64,000 nucleotides of DNA from Mobilitalea sibirica. GTDB lineage: Bacteria; Bacillota; Clostridia; Lachnospirales; Lachnospiraceae. A model generated the notes under the pieces. The model did no database searches. It was not told the DNA's origin and saw nothing but the letters and a program-made list of their open reading frames with translations. A program made the translations under genes and the position numbers. Below, in pieces: positions 49,157 to 58,042 of this stretch. Where the stretch lies: assembly GCF_015999265.1 (NCBI RefSeq), contig NZ_JAEAGR010000001.1, positions 1 through 64,000 of the forward strand, given 5' to 3'. The number at the start of each line of letters is the position of its first letter. The first letter of the stretch is position 1.

Positions 49157-49342
49157 ATGTCGATTATAATAACAGACAAAGATAATCAGCAGGGCAAGTA
49201 TGTTATGGTGAGGGCAGATCCTGGGCAGGTAACTTCTATTGTAATGCATTTTAAAGAACATTCCGGGGATTATATATGGCGTTGCCATATATTAGAGCAC
49301 GAAGATCCCGATATGATAAGACCTCTTATTGTAGAGGAATAG
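49157..49342 (+). pseudogene. C-terminal fragment of a multicopper oxidase (CotA/laccase type)
   Basis: The 61-residue frame ends in YIWRCHILEHEDPDMIRPLIVEE. This matches the copper-binding tail of CotA-like laccases (WHCHILEHED...MMRP), but the first histidine is replaced by arginine and the other three cupredoxin domains are missing. It has no ribosome site. I read it as the remains of a spore-coat-type oxidase gene. An assembly frameshift cannot explain the loss, because no upstream domains are found in any frame. Confidence 0.6.
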
Positions 49343-49351
49343 TCAATATAG

Positions 49352-49633
49352 TTATCCTATCGTCCAGCGGCATTTGGTAATATCAAAGATAAGAAGTATA
49401 TTGGTTCTGTAATCGTAAGTATCATAAACACAGTAAAATTCTTTTAACATATATCTATCTTTCGTAGAAATTACTGAATGAATTTTATATTTAAACAGCT
49501 CCTGATTATCATCTTCAATGCAAAAATATCTTGGGATAAAATCACCGAGTACATTAAAAGCGGCAATAACAGCTACCGGATGTCCATGGGGATGTCGAAT
49601 AACCGGTCGACGGTCATGTTTCAGAAATGGCAT
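49352..49633 (-). CDS. Small conserved protein of unknown function
   Basis: The 93-residue protein is soluble and rich in His, Tyr and Arg. It begins MPFLKHDRRPVIRHPHGHP, and the HPHGHP cluster could bind a metal. AAAGGAG lies 10 bases before the start. It converges on the oxidase fragment. I do not recognise the family. Confidence 0.5.
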   Translation of the reverse strand: MPFLKHDRRPVIRHPHGHPVAVIAAFNVLGDFIPRYFCIEDDNQELFKYKIHSVISTKDRYMLKEFYCVYDTYDYRTNILLIFDITKCRWTIG

Positions 49634-50008
49634 GGGTTTTAAGCTCCTTTAAGTTAGTCATTCATATTAAATCACAGTCATTGGACATAGTATGTCAAAA
49701 ATACAAAATATTAATTTCCAATTAATGGCATTTATCCACATTATCAACAATACTGCGTGGATAATTTACAGAAATACCCAAATTAAGATTTATTGCAGTA
49801 TAATCTACAACTTGTTTGTTGGTTTAAATTCGTGACATATTTTTGGTAGATAAAAGGGAATATCTGTGATAAGATGATATGGATGTTGGTAATGGAAATA
49901 ATATCAAATAAGAGGATTTATTTGAAGGATTTAATCAATGCTACTTGTATGATATATATATAGTTGATGGTATAGAATCCTGAATAACGGTGGAAAGAGG
50001 AATTGACC
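49634..50008. other. Intergenic gap before the Bce-type module
   Basis: These 375 bases are AT-rich with no gene. They should contain the promoters of the small minus-strand gene and of the response-regulator gene; no clear -35/-10 pair stands out. Confidence 0.35.
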
Positions 50009-50683
50009 ATGTACAAAATAGCGGTGGTAGAAGACGATAATACGATAAGAAGTGAATTACATCTGGTGTTGGCCAATCATGGTTATGAGGTATGCGATAT
50101 TGTAGATTTTACTAACGTTGTTAATCAGTTAAAGGAGATAAAACCCCACATTGTATTGCTGGACATTAACCTACCGGGTGAAGATGGGCTTAAGATATGT
50201 ATGAAGCTGCGGGCCTTTTCTGATGTACCTGTTATCTTTGTCACGAGCCGTGATACCGATATCGATGAGTTACAGAGTTTGATGATGGGCGGTGATGATT
50301 TTATTACTAAGCCCTACAATATATCCATCCTATTAACTCGGATAGCAGTACTTTTAAAAAGAGTATATAAGGATGAGAATCAATTAGTATTGGAGCATAA
50401 AGGGATCACACTTAATATTGAGACCGGAAGGCTTATAAAAGACGGATTGGAAGCAGAATTAACAAAAAGTGAGATGAGAATATTGGCCTATCTGTTTCGC
50501 CATGTAGGAAAGATTGTACCAAGAGCTGACCTTATTGATCATTTGTGGGATAATGAGATGTTTGTTGACGATAATACGTTAAGTGTTAACATAACCCGTA
50601 TTCGTAACAAGCTTGAGGGGATTGGAGTATATCATTTAATTGAAACAAAACATCGAAGGGGATACTATATTGATAAGGATTAG
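50009..50683 (+). CDS. Response regulator of a Bce-type peptide-sensing system
   Basis: This 224-residue OmpR-family regulator has the phosphorylated aspartate D52 in LLDINLPGEDG and the lysine in ITKPYN. The winged helix ends in IETKHRRGYYIDKD, typical of BceR-like proteins. The ATG at 50009 has AGAGG eight bases upstream; a TTG at 50003 is less likely. The kinase gene follows after 8 bases and a BceAB-type transporter comes next, giving the classic order of an antimicrobial-peptide detoxification module. Confidence 0.9.
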   Translation: MYKIAVVEDDNTIRSELHLVLANHGYEVCDIVDFTNVVNQLKEIKPHIVLLDINLPGEDGLKICMKLRAFSDVPVIFVTSRDTDIDELQSLMMGGDDFITKPYNISILLTRIAVLLKRVYKDENQLVLEHKGITLNIETGRLIKDGLEAELTKSEMRILAYLFRHVGKIVPRADLIDHLWDNEMFVDDNTLSVNITRIRNKLEGIGVYHLIETKHRRGYYIDKD

Positions 50684-50691
50684 GTGAGTGA

Positions 50692-51684
50692 ATGAGTGGA
50701 TACAGTTATTTAAAAGATAAATGCATACCGAACATACTTCAGATATTGGGTGCGGTTGCAGTGTCATCCTTTATGAGTATGTTAGGAAATTCAAATGATG
50801 CAATTACACTTTTGCTCGTCGGATGGGGTTTTGTTCTGGTTTTATATTACTCTTTTGATTATAGCTGTAGAAAGCGGTATTACAATTCTCTTCTTGAGTC
50901 TCTTAAGCATCTAAAACAAAAATATTTAATTGCAGATGTTATGGAAAAGTCTCACCGTCTAGAGGACGTTATTTATCATAGAATATTACATATGGGAAAT
51001 AAGGCAATGTTGGAGGAGATCTCCGAAACCATCCATGAATGCAATGATTATATAGAATATATTGAACAATGGGTTCATGAGGTGAAAACCCCTCTTGCAG
51101 CCATGAAACTAATTTGTGATAATAATCGTACTCCGGAAGCAATCAAAGTACTTCAGGAATTGGAACGGGCAAACCGCTGTGTGGAACAGGTTCTGTTCTA
51201 TGCAAGAAGTAAAAATGTAGAGAAGGACTATCTTATCAAAGAAGTGAATTTAGATGAGGTGGTAAAGAAATCGATTCAGAATAATAAGCAACTGCTATTG
51301 GAGAAGAAGATTCAGGTTAAGTTGGAATGTGACCAGAGTGTTTTTACAGACGGTAAATGGATTGTATTTATTCTTGATCAATGTATCGTCAATTCCGCAA
51401 AATATGGTGCAACCAATATAGTTTTTTATTCTGAAGTGATCGGTAGTAAAACAAATCTCATAATCGAAGACGATGGTATTGGAATATTAAGCGAGGATCT
51501 GCCCCGAATCTTTGATAAGGGTTTTACCGGAAAGAACGGACATGAGCTGCAAAAATCAACAGGAATTGGATTATATCTATGTAAGAAACTCTGTGAAAAA
51601 TTAGATGTGTTGATCGATGTTAAATCCCAAATCGGTAGCTATACCAAAATCATTTTAACCTTTGCAACAGGCAGGCTGAAGTAG
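50692..51684 (+). CDS. Bce-type intramembrane-sensing histidine kinase
   Basis: The protein has 330 residues. Two membrane segments near the N-terminus (about 14-55) are joined by only a few residues, so there is no external sensor domain, a hallmark of BceS-like kinases. These learn of peptide antibiotics from the partner transporter. The phosphorylated histidine is H129 in VHEVKTPLAAMK, and the ATP-binding G-box reads STGIGLYLCKKL. It is translated right after the response regulator. Confidence 0.9.
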   Translation: MSGYSYLKDKCIPNILQILGAVAVSSFMSMLGNSNDAITLLLVGWGFVLVLYYSFDYSCRKRYYNSLLESLKHLKQKYLIADVMEKSHRLEDVIYHRILHMGNKAMLEEISETIHECNDYIEYIEQWVHEVKTPLAAMKLICDNNRTPEAIKVLQELERANRCVEQVLFYARSKNVEKDYLIKEVNLDEVVKKSIQNNKQLLLEKKIQVKLECDQSVFTDGKWIVFILDQCIVNSAKYGATNIVFYSEVIGSKTNLIIEDDGIGILSEDLPRIFDKGFTGKNGHELQKSTGIGLYLCKKLCEKLDVLIDVKSQIGSYTKIILTFATGRLK

Positions 51685-51741
51685 ATAAGTAATGATAAAT
51701 TTATATTCCTTACACATGACTTACATTGATAACTTATTGAT

Positions 51742-51761
51742 TTCTTACAAAATTGTAAGAA
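51742..51761 (+). promoter_or_regulatory. Probable response-regulator binding site before the transporter genes
   Basis: TTCTTACAA and TTGTAAGAA form a perfect inverted repeat with a 2-base spacer. A TATACA box lies 16 bases downstream (51778-51783) with no -35, as expected when an activator binds upstream. It should be the BceR-like operator of the transporter operon. Confidence 0.6.
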
Positions 51762-51912
51762 GTCGGTAAGTTATTTCTATACAATTAAGCAATAAATTGT
51801 TGGACAATAGAAAAGGAAATCAGGAGTAACTGATTTCAGAATTATATCATCACAAATAAACATAATCAAAAAATATAATTATTTGAAATGCCGCACAGGC
51901 AAGGGAGGCAAA

Positions 51913-52683
51913 ATGAAAAGGGAAGTACTTAAAATTGATCACATCCAAAAATATTACGGTAACAAAAATAATATAACGAAGGCTATTGATGATATCAGCT
52001 TTTCCGTGTATGAAGGTGAATTTATCGGAGTGATGGGAGCTTCAGGCTCAGGAAAGACGACACTTTTAAATGTAATCTCAACAATTGATACAGTTAGTGC
52101 TGGACATATTTATCTTGGGGGACAGGATATTACAGAAATTGATGATCGTAAACTGGCGCAGTTTCGAAGAGAAAACCTTGGATTTATCTTTCAGGAATTT
52201 AATCTGCTGGATACTCTGACATTAGAAGAAAATATATCCTATGCCTTGACAATTAATAAAGTACCAGCTGCTGAAATTCCAGGTAAAGTGAAGCACATAG
52301 CAGATAAGCTTGGTATCAATGAAATACTGAATAAGTATCCTGGTGAGGTATCCGGAGGTCAAAAGCAAAGATGTGCATGTGCAAGAGCAATTGTTAATAA
52401 GCCAAACGTTATTATGGCAGATGAACCGACCGGAGCCTTAGATTCAAAGTCAGCACAAATGCTGATGGAAACGCTAATCAGTATGAACGAAGAATTAGCA
52501 GCCACAATTCTTATGGTTACCCATGATGCATTCTCAGCGAGCTATGCAAAAAGAATACTCTTTCTAAAAGACGGGAAGATATTTAATGAAATCATCAGGG
52601 GTGATAAGTCAAGAAAGCAATTTTTTGGAGAAATCCTTGATGTAATGACCTTGCTAGGAGGTGACTTAAGAGATGTACGCTAA
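51913..52683 (+). CDS. Bce-type ABC transporter ATPase
   Basis: The protein has 256 residues from the ATG at 51913 (GGGAGG just upstream). Walker A GASGSGKTT is at about 42, the Q-loop is FIFQEFNLLDTLT, the signature is VSGGQKQRC, and Walker B is VIMADEPTGALD. It powers the permease encoded next, with an 11-base overlap. Such pairs free lipid II cycle targets from peptide antibiotics such as bacitracin or lantibiotics and also feed the signal to the kinase. Confidence 0.92.
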   Translation: MKREVLKIDHIQKYYGNKNNITKAIDDISFSVYEGEFIGVMGASGSGKTTLLNVISTIDTVSAGHIYLGGQDITEIDDRKLAQFRRENLGFIFQEFNLLDTLTLEENISYALTINKVPAAEIPGKVKHIADKLGINEILNKYPGEVSGGQKQRCACARAIVNKPNVIMADEPTGALDSKSAQMLMETLISMNEELAATILMVTHDAFSASYAKRILFLKDGKIFNEIIRGDKSRKQFFGEILDVMTLLGGDLRDVR

Positions 52684-54907
52684 ATTGGCACTTCGCAATG
52701 CGAGAAAATCCATGAAAGATTATCTGATCTATATCGTTACCTTAATGATTTGTGTCGGACTATTCTATTCCTTCATGTCAATCAGCAGCAGATATTATGT
52801 TAGTAGCCTTCCCGTGGAATATGACCTAAAACTGCTACAAAATTTAATGCGATATCCGGTGATTGGTATTACTGCTGTTCTGATATTTTTGGTGAAGTAT
52901 GTAAATAACTATATATTACGACGCAAACAAAAGGAATTTGCAATTCAGACACTCCTTGGCATGGAACAAAAAAGTGTAGCTTTTCTGTTTTTTGTTGAAA
53001 CACTGATTATGGGACTTATCTCTATCGTAATAGGAATTATATTAGGGGCTTTTTTTTCACAGGTATTAACTTCTAATATCATGAGTTTTTTTGAAGAAGA
53101 ATATCATATGTATTTTTCTCTGTTCCCAGATACCGTACTGATAACGGTAATAGGCTTCTGTGCAGTTTTTATTCTGATAGGCTTTTTAAATATCAGAAAA
53201 ATACGAAAAATGAAGATTGTCGATATGTTGAGAGCGAACAAGGAATTACAAGATGATATGAAAAAGGAGTTCCTTATGCCTTTTATGATTTTAGTAATGA
53301 CAGCAATATCCATAAATAAAGTAATGGATGGACTTTTGTTATATAAACAATATAAGGATGTAATGATTCTTGGTAGCAGGGGGTTTATGGATGTCGTATC
53401 ATTTTATGGAAATTTAATTCTTCCTTTGTTTTTTGCCGGAACAGTCGCAATGTACCTGATTCTCTGCATAATAAAGCGTAAGCTCTTATCTATACAAAAA
53501 TTAATAATAATACTAACAGGTTTTACGATTTTAATTATTGCGTTTGCGTTAATGATTGTAGCAGGTCATCCGCTAATGGATAGAACAACTACGAACGGAG
53601 CCTATATGTATGTAATGATATATCTGGTGTTTTTCATGTTTGCAGTGTTTTATTCTCTGTCAACGTTAATGCAGATATTTAAGACAAAATCAAAGAGATG
53701 GAAATATAAAGGGAACACATTATTTATCGTAGGACAGATTAACGCAAGGCTAACTTCTAATACACGGACGATGTCAATCTTAGCCGGAACCATATTACTG
53801 GCTATTACAACATTCATTGTTGATCCGATTTTATCAGGATGGGCTATGGGATATCTGAAAGAAAGAGCAGTCTATGATATACAGATTGCTACAGAAGGTA
53901 ATTCAAAGACAACCTTGAATACCCTTCCCGATGGTGATTTTACCTATGTGGAAGAAACTTTGGAGGAAATGGGCATTGTGCTTAAAGATAGTTTGAAAGT
54001 GGAATTCTATTATCTTAATGATAAAGAGTTTGTAGAAGGTAGCTTCGAACAACCCATAATGGCGATTTCCCTATCAGATTATAATCATCTAAGGGCGATG
54101 GCTGGGTCGACACAAATTGATTTAAAGGAAAATGAGTTTAGCTTACAATGGCATTATAGCGTAACTGAAGAAGAAATTGAAAAATACCTGAAAGAAAACA
54201 AAACAATTACGATTAACAATGAAAATTTAGTTCAGGCAAATGAAATCAGACATAGGGAAAAGCTTGGAGAGGCCATTTATTCCTTTAGTAGTGATACTTC
54301 GGTAGTTATAATTATACCTGATATCTTATGTAAAAGTTTACTGATAGGAAAATGTAATTACTATGGTAATGCCATGAGTAAAATGTCTTATGAAACTGCA
54401 CAGGAGATAAATGCAGCTTTAAATCAGAAGATAGAACAGATTTCTAAGGATCATCAGTACTATACAGAGCTTCGTATGCGAACGAAACAGAGAAATGAAG
54501 GAATATCTGTAGCCTTACTGACGAAATTACTACTATTTTACGGAGGAATTGTATTATTCGTGATTAGCTTTACAGTGCTTTCTCTTCACCAACTGGCGGA
54601 TTCTTCTGATTTTAAACACAGATTTCAAATCATAAAAAAGATGGGGGTATCAGATACTTCAATTAATGGCATTATTTTGAGTCAAATGGGTATATGGTTC
54701 GGCCTTCCAATTCTCTTTGCAGGCATTAGTGCAATTATTACCGGACGATTCTATATGAAATGGACTGAAGTGATTATTAATACACTTATCGGTAGCAAAG
54801 AATTCTATGATGCGTTATTTAAGATGATGATGATAATAATCGTCTTGTTTGTCTCTTACTTTGTCAGCACTTGGGTGCTATTTAAGAAAAACATTGAACT
54901 ATATTAG
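52673..54907 (+). CDS. Bce-type ABC transporter permease
   Basis: The protein has 744 residues and ten membrane segments with a large extracytoplasmic domain (about 400-610) between segments 7 and 8, the defining layout of BceB proteins. FtsX-type pairs lie at both ends. The length is somewhat more than Bacillus BceB. It acts as peptide sensor and target-protection transporter together with the ATPase. A terminator follows the stop codon. Confidence 0.9.
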   Translation: MYAKLALRNARKSMKDYLIYIVTLMICVGLFYSFMSISSRYYVSSLPVEYDLKLLQNLMRYPVIGITAVLIFLVKYVNNYILRRKQKEFAIQTLLGMEQKSVAFLFFVETLIMGLISIVIGIILGAFFSQVLTSNIMSFFEEEYHMYFSLFPDTVLITVIGFCAVFILIGFLNIRKIRKMKIVDMLRANKELQDDMKKEFLMPFMILVMTAISINKVMDGLLLYKQYKDVMILGSRGFMDVVSFYGNLILPLFFAGTVAMYLILCIIKRKLLSIQKLIIILTGFTILIIAFALMIVAGHPLMDRTTTNGAYMYVMIYLVFFMFAVFYSLSTLMQIFKTKSKRWKYKGNTLFIVGQINARLTSNTRTMSILAGTILLAITTFIVDPILSGWAMGYLKERAVYDIQIATEGNSKTTLNTLPDGDFTYVEETLEEMGIVLKDSLKVEFYYLNDKEFVEGSFEQPIMAISLSDYNHLRAMAGSTQIDLKENEFSLQWHYSVTEEEIEKYLKENKTITINNENLVQANEIRHREKLGEAIYSFSSDTSVVIIIPDILCKSLLIGKCNYYGNAMSKMSYETAQEINAALNQKIEQISKDHQYYTELRMRTKQRNEGISVALLTKLLLFYGGIVLFVISFTVLSLHQLADSSDFKHRFQIIKKMGVSDTSINGIILSQMGIWFGLPILFAGISAIITGRFYMKWTEVIINTLIGSKEFYDALFKMMMIIIVLFVSYFVSTWVLFKKNIELY

Positions 54908-54932
54908 AAATTAAATTAATTCATATTTAAGT

Positions 54933-54971
54933 GAGGCTGTTGTAAAATGTAAATTCATTTTGCACAGCTTC
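54933..54971 (+). terminator. Terminator of the Bce-type operon
   Basis: GAGGCTGTTGTAAAATG and CATTTTGCACAGCTTC form a stem of about 15 pairs with a 6-base loop, and TTT follows. Confidence 0.7.
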
Positions 54972-55684
54972 TTTACTATGCTCCCTTTTATTATCCTGTT
55001 AACCTATTATTTAGACATACTGTTCAAGCTATTTCATCTATTGTGATAACGTTCAAAACTCTCAAAACGCAATGTTTTTCTGTTCTCAGAGATATTCTTA
55101 ATATAATTATATTAAACCTAATGCATATATTTTTGGAACAATACGCTAAATTGTGCAAAAACACTAAAATAAAAACTTAATTAAGGAATATTACATAATA
55201 TAGTACTAAGTATATGCGATAAATCTATAGTAAAAGTGATAAAATAAATATAAAAAAATAAAATATGAAAATATAAAAAGACATATTGCACAAATTTACA
55301 ATTTATGTTAATATTGATTCGTGAAGAATTTAAGGTATCATTTGATATCATAATACTTAAAGAAATTATAATTATTATTCTGGTATCATTAGACTAATCG
55401 AATAACTTATTTTTCAGTGCACAATCTTTACTCATCTGAATGATCTTGTTTCTAAATCCTATCACAAAATAATCCATTAAATTTTACTTGTTAATAGCAA
55501 AATTACAATAATCAAATCCTAACTTTTGCAACTGAGATATCCGTACGATATGTAAACAATGATTATTATCACATTGTCTTTCTTTTTTAAGACAAATGAA
55601 AAGGGAGTGATTTTTTATAAGGTAGTATTCAATATAGTGTGTAGGTAAGTAGTAACAAAAAATCGAATAAAGGAGGATATAAGT
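54972..55684. other. Very AT-rich intergenic region before the GH11 xylanase
   Basis: About 710 bases contain no convincing gene. It is the longest non-coding stretch in the window and strongly AT-rich (runs such as AAAATAAATATAAAAAAATAA near 55240). Short repeats of GGTATCATT occur near 55335 and 55380. A hairpin TTGTCTT-AAGACAA lies near 55575. The left inverted repeat of the xylanase cassette is at 55621. Confidence 0.5.
55621..55654 (+). repeat. Left inverted repeat bracketing the GH11 xylanase gene
   Basis: The 34 bases starting GGTAGTATTC and ending GTAGGTAAGTAGTA are repeated in inverted form at 56427-56459, with 19 of 20 inner positions identical and about 27 of 33 overall. It lies 30 bases before the gene start. 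Confidence 0.7.
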
Positions 55685-56323
55685 ATGCGTAAGTTAAATA
55701 GGAAAGTTTTAGCGGTATTTTTTGCAATTACGATGTGTTTATCCACCATGTTTGCTAGCACTGCATTAGCAGCGACAAACTACTGGCAGAATTGGACCGA
55801 TGGTGGAGGAACAGTTAACGCAACCAATGGCTCCGGAGGAAATTACAGTGTTAGTTGGAGAAATTGCGGGAACTTTGTTGTTGGTAAGGGATGGAGTCAG
55901 GGATCAGCATCCAGAGTATGTAATTACAATGCCGGCGCCTTTTCACCGTCCGGTAACGGATATCTGACTTTCTATGGATGGACAAGAAACGCGCTTATCG
56001 AGTATTACATAGTTGATTCCTGGGGCACTTATAGGCCTACCGGAACACATAAGGGAACTGTGTATAGTGATGGTGGTAACTATGATATATATACGACTAT
56101 GCGATATAACGCGCCTTCCATCGACGGGACTCAAACCTTCCAGCAGTTTTGGAGCGTTAGACAGTCAAAGAGACCGACCGGCAGTAATGTAAAAATTACT
56201 TTTAGCAACCATGTTAACGCCTGGAGAAGTAAAGGCATGAATTTGGGTAGTAGCTGGTCATACCAGGTAATGGCGGTTGAAGGATATCAAAGTAGCGGAT
56301 ATGCTAACGTTACTGCATGGTAA
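55685..56323 (+). CDS. Secreted GH11 endo-1,4-beta-xylanase
   Basis: The 212-residue protein has a signal peptide (1-29, ending STALAA) and a single GH11 jelly-roll domain, with no binding module. The nucleophile is E106 in [15 protein letters not shown] and the acid/base is E199 in [12 protein letters not shown], both intact. Typical GH11 strands such as [11 protein letters not shown] and [10 protein letters not shown] are present. It should cut unsubstituted xylan outside the cell and be released, unlike the two membrane-bound GH10 enzymes. AAAGGAGG precedes the ATG. It is bracketed by inverted repeats, which suggests acquisition as a cassette. Confidence 0.95.
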   Translation: MRKLNRKVLAVFFAITMCLSTMFASTALAATNYWQNWTDGGGTVNATNGSGGNYSVSWRNCGNFVVGKGWSQGSASRVCNYNAGAFSPSGNGYLTFYGWTRNALIEYYIVDSWGTYRPTGTHKGTVYSDGGNYDIYTTMRYNAPSIDGTQTFQQFWSVRQSKRPTGSNVKITFSNHVNAWRSKGMNLGSSWSYQVMAVEGYQSSGYANVTAW

Positions 56324-56426
56324 AAGATCATATTAAAATAGGATTTCTAACGGGTTATGGCCGTTAAATTAATTGATATAGATAAAGCCGTATGGTTTCA
56401 AAAGCTGTAGGCCTTACATATTAAAA

Positions 56427-56459
56427 TACTACTTACCTACATACTACAAGAATATTACC
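56427..56459 (-). repeat. Right inverted repeat bracketing the GH11 xylanase gene
   Basis: This is the inverted partner of the repeat at 55621-55654. Read on the minus strand it starts GGTAATATTC and ends GTAGGTAAGTAGTA. It lies 103 bases after the stop codon. No obvious target-site duplication flanks the pair. Confidence 0.7.
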
Positions 56460-56620
56460 ATTCGAAGCAGCAGCACTGGGCGTGGGAAAGATGCTGGATG
56501 TGCTTATCTGAATTGGTTATGAACCAATATAATATTTCCTGTAAATTGGCCACGACATTACAGGAATTAAACAATAGACGGTTAAGAAACTAACTTTCGT
56601 CAGATAAAGGAGATATATCT

Positions 56621-57451
56621 ATGAAAATAAGATTTATTATGATGGTATTAGCAATCATGGCTATTTTAAGTGCTTGTTCGAAAAAAGAGTCTGATAATCT
56701 TGTGTTAGTGAAAGGAGGGAGATTTCTTAACACGAATTCCAACTTTTATGGAAGTAATGTAACATTAACGGACTTTTATATCAGCAAATATGAGATAACA
56801 CAGAAAGAATGGATTGAAGTGATGGAGAGTAATCCCTCGGAATTTAAAGGGGATAATTTACCGGTAGAAATGGTAAGCTGGTATGAGGCTGTGGAATATT
56901 GTAATAAGAGAAGTATAAAAGAGGGCTTAGAACCGCATTACAATATAGATAAAGTGAAAATAGATCCGAATAATATAAGTGAATATGATAATATTAAATG
57001 GACCATAACGATTAATGAGGAAGCGAACGGATACCGATTACCGACAGAAGCAGAATGGGAGTATGCAGCAGGCGGAGGCCAGATGAGTAAGAGCTATACC
57101 TATAGTGGAAGTGATGATGCAGATGAAGTAGCATGGTATTGGAAAAATGCTGGAGATACGTATTTATCGGGAGACTGGAGCTGTGCGGCGGTTGATAATA
57201 ACAATAATCAGACAAAACTTGTAGGGACTAAGAAACCCAACGAGTTAGGAATATATGATATGTCCGGTAATGTAAGAGAATGGTGTTGGGATTGGTATGA
57301 AGATATGAATGTTAACAGTGGCACTTACCGTGTTTGGAAAGGTGGGGGATGGCTAGGTGATGTCAGTTGTTGCGAGCCGTCTTACCGGGGTAAGTTCGAG
57401 GCGAACGGAATGGGCTCTGATCAGGGTTTTCGCGTATGCCGTAATAAATAA
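56621..57451 (+). CDS. Lipoprotein with SUMF1 (formylglycine-generating-enzyme-like) fold
   Basis: The 276-residue protein has a lipoprotein signal ending in ILSAC (Cys 19) and a SUMF1 domain (about 28-275). Typical motifs are FYISKYEITQKEW, NGYRLPTEAEWEYAA and GNVREWCWDWY. The catalytic cysteine pair of true formylglycine-generating enzymes is not in place: the late loop reads SCCEPSYRG instead of the CxxxxC pattern. It is therefore more likely a ligand-binding or structural SUMF1 protein at the cell surface. AAAGGAG precedes the ATG. Confidence 0.78.
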   Translation: MKIRFIMMVLAIMAILSACSKKESDNLVLVKGGRFLNTNSNFYGSNVTLTDFYISKYEITQKEWIEVMESNPSEFKGDNLPVEMVSWYEAVEYCNKRSIKEGLEPHYNIDKVKIDPNNISEYDNIKWTITINEEANGYRLPTEAEWEYAAGGGQMSKSYTYSGSDDADEVAWYWKNAGDTYLSGDWSCAAVDNNNNQTKLVGTKKPNELGIYDMSGNVREWCWDWYEDMNVNSGTYRVWKGGGWLGDVSCCEPSYRGKFEANGMGSDQGFRVCRNK

Positions 57452-57742
57452 AGGGAAGTACAGAAGGAATCTTATTTTAATATGCATGGAAGGTTAATAA
57501 ATAAAAGATAAGATTCTTCATATCATTAATAGGATAAGGTAAATCATTGGTGTAAATTATGAAATACAATAAAAGGATCTGTTGTTAATGGTTATGCTGG
57601 GAGAAAGTTTATTATCTCTTAGTTTCATTTTACGACAGATTCTTCTTTCTTTTTTTTTAGGATGCGTCGAAGTGAATTTCCTATATAAGATGATTTAGAA
57701 ATTTCTTCGGCAACAAGATGGCTAGGAGATTTCTTCTATTTA
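57452..57742. other. Intergenic region before the symporter operon
   Basis: There is no gene. It is AT-rich, with a long T-run near 57645 preceded by TCTTCTTTC. The similar pieces GAAATTTCTTCGGCAACAAGATGG and GGAGATTTCTTC near 57705-57735 may be chance. Confidence 0.4.
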
Positions 57743-57771
57743 TTGACAGATACTTATAAATCATATATACT
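57743..57771 (+). promoter_or_regulatory. Sigma-A promoter of the symporter operon
   Basis: TTGACA (57743-57748), 17-base spacer and TATACT (57766-57771), almost perfect consensus. Confidence 0.8.
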
Positions 57772-57782
57772 TTTTAATAATA

Positions 57783-57815
57783 TATCACTTTAAAGCGTAG
57801 AAGTTTAAAGTGATA
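57783..57815 (+). promoter_or_regulatory. Palindromic operator of the symporter operon
   Basis: TATCACTTTAAA and TTTAAAGTGATA form a perfect 12-bp inverted repeat with a 9-base spacer. It starts 12 bases after the -10 box, so a protein bound here would block transcription; alternatively it is a leader hairpin just before the ribosome site. Confidence 0.6.
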
Positions 57816-57835
57816 AAACAGAAAGGGGGATTTAT

Positions 57836-58015
57836 GTGTTTGGGTTACAAGACATTAATATTTTTATAGTACTTTCGTTATGTATTGCATGTTCGATCTT
57901 TTGTGTAGTATATGGCTACCGGAATTGGAACAAAGGTCAAGAAAAAGAAAAAGATGAAATGACAGAAGAATTATTATGGGAGCAAACGGAAGATAAGATC
58001 AATAATGTATTATAA
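57836..58015 (+). CDS. Small symporter accessory protein
   Basis: The 59-residue protein has one membrane segment (INIFIVLSLCIACSIFCVVYGY) and a charged tail (NWNKGQEKEKDEM). It starts at a GTG seven bases after AAGGGGG. It lies 27 bases before a sodium:solute symporter gene. Short single-pass proteins of this form encoded just before such symporters are known in Firmicutes as symporter small accessory proteins. The exact role is unclear. Confidence 0.72.
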   Translation: MFGLQDINIFIVLSLCIACSIFCVVYGYRNWNKGQEKEKDEMTEELLWEQTEDKINNVL

Positions 58016-58042
58016 CGAAAGAATCAATGGAGGTTTTGTATT

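Noticed and set aside
56460-56620. Short coding-like stretch (IRSSSTGRGKDAGCAYLNWL) after the right inverted repeat
   Set aside because: It is about 20 codons with no start, and I could not tie it to any family. It might be debris but the evidence is too thin.
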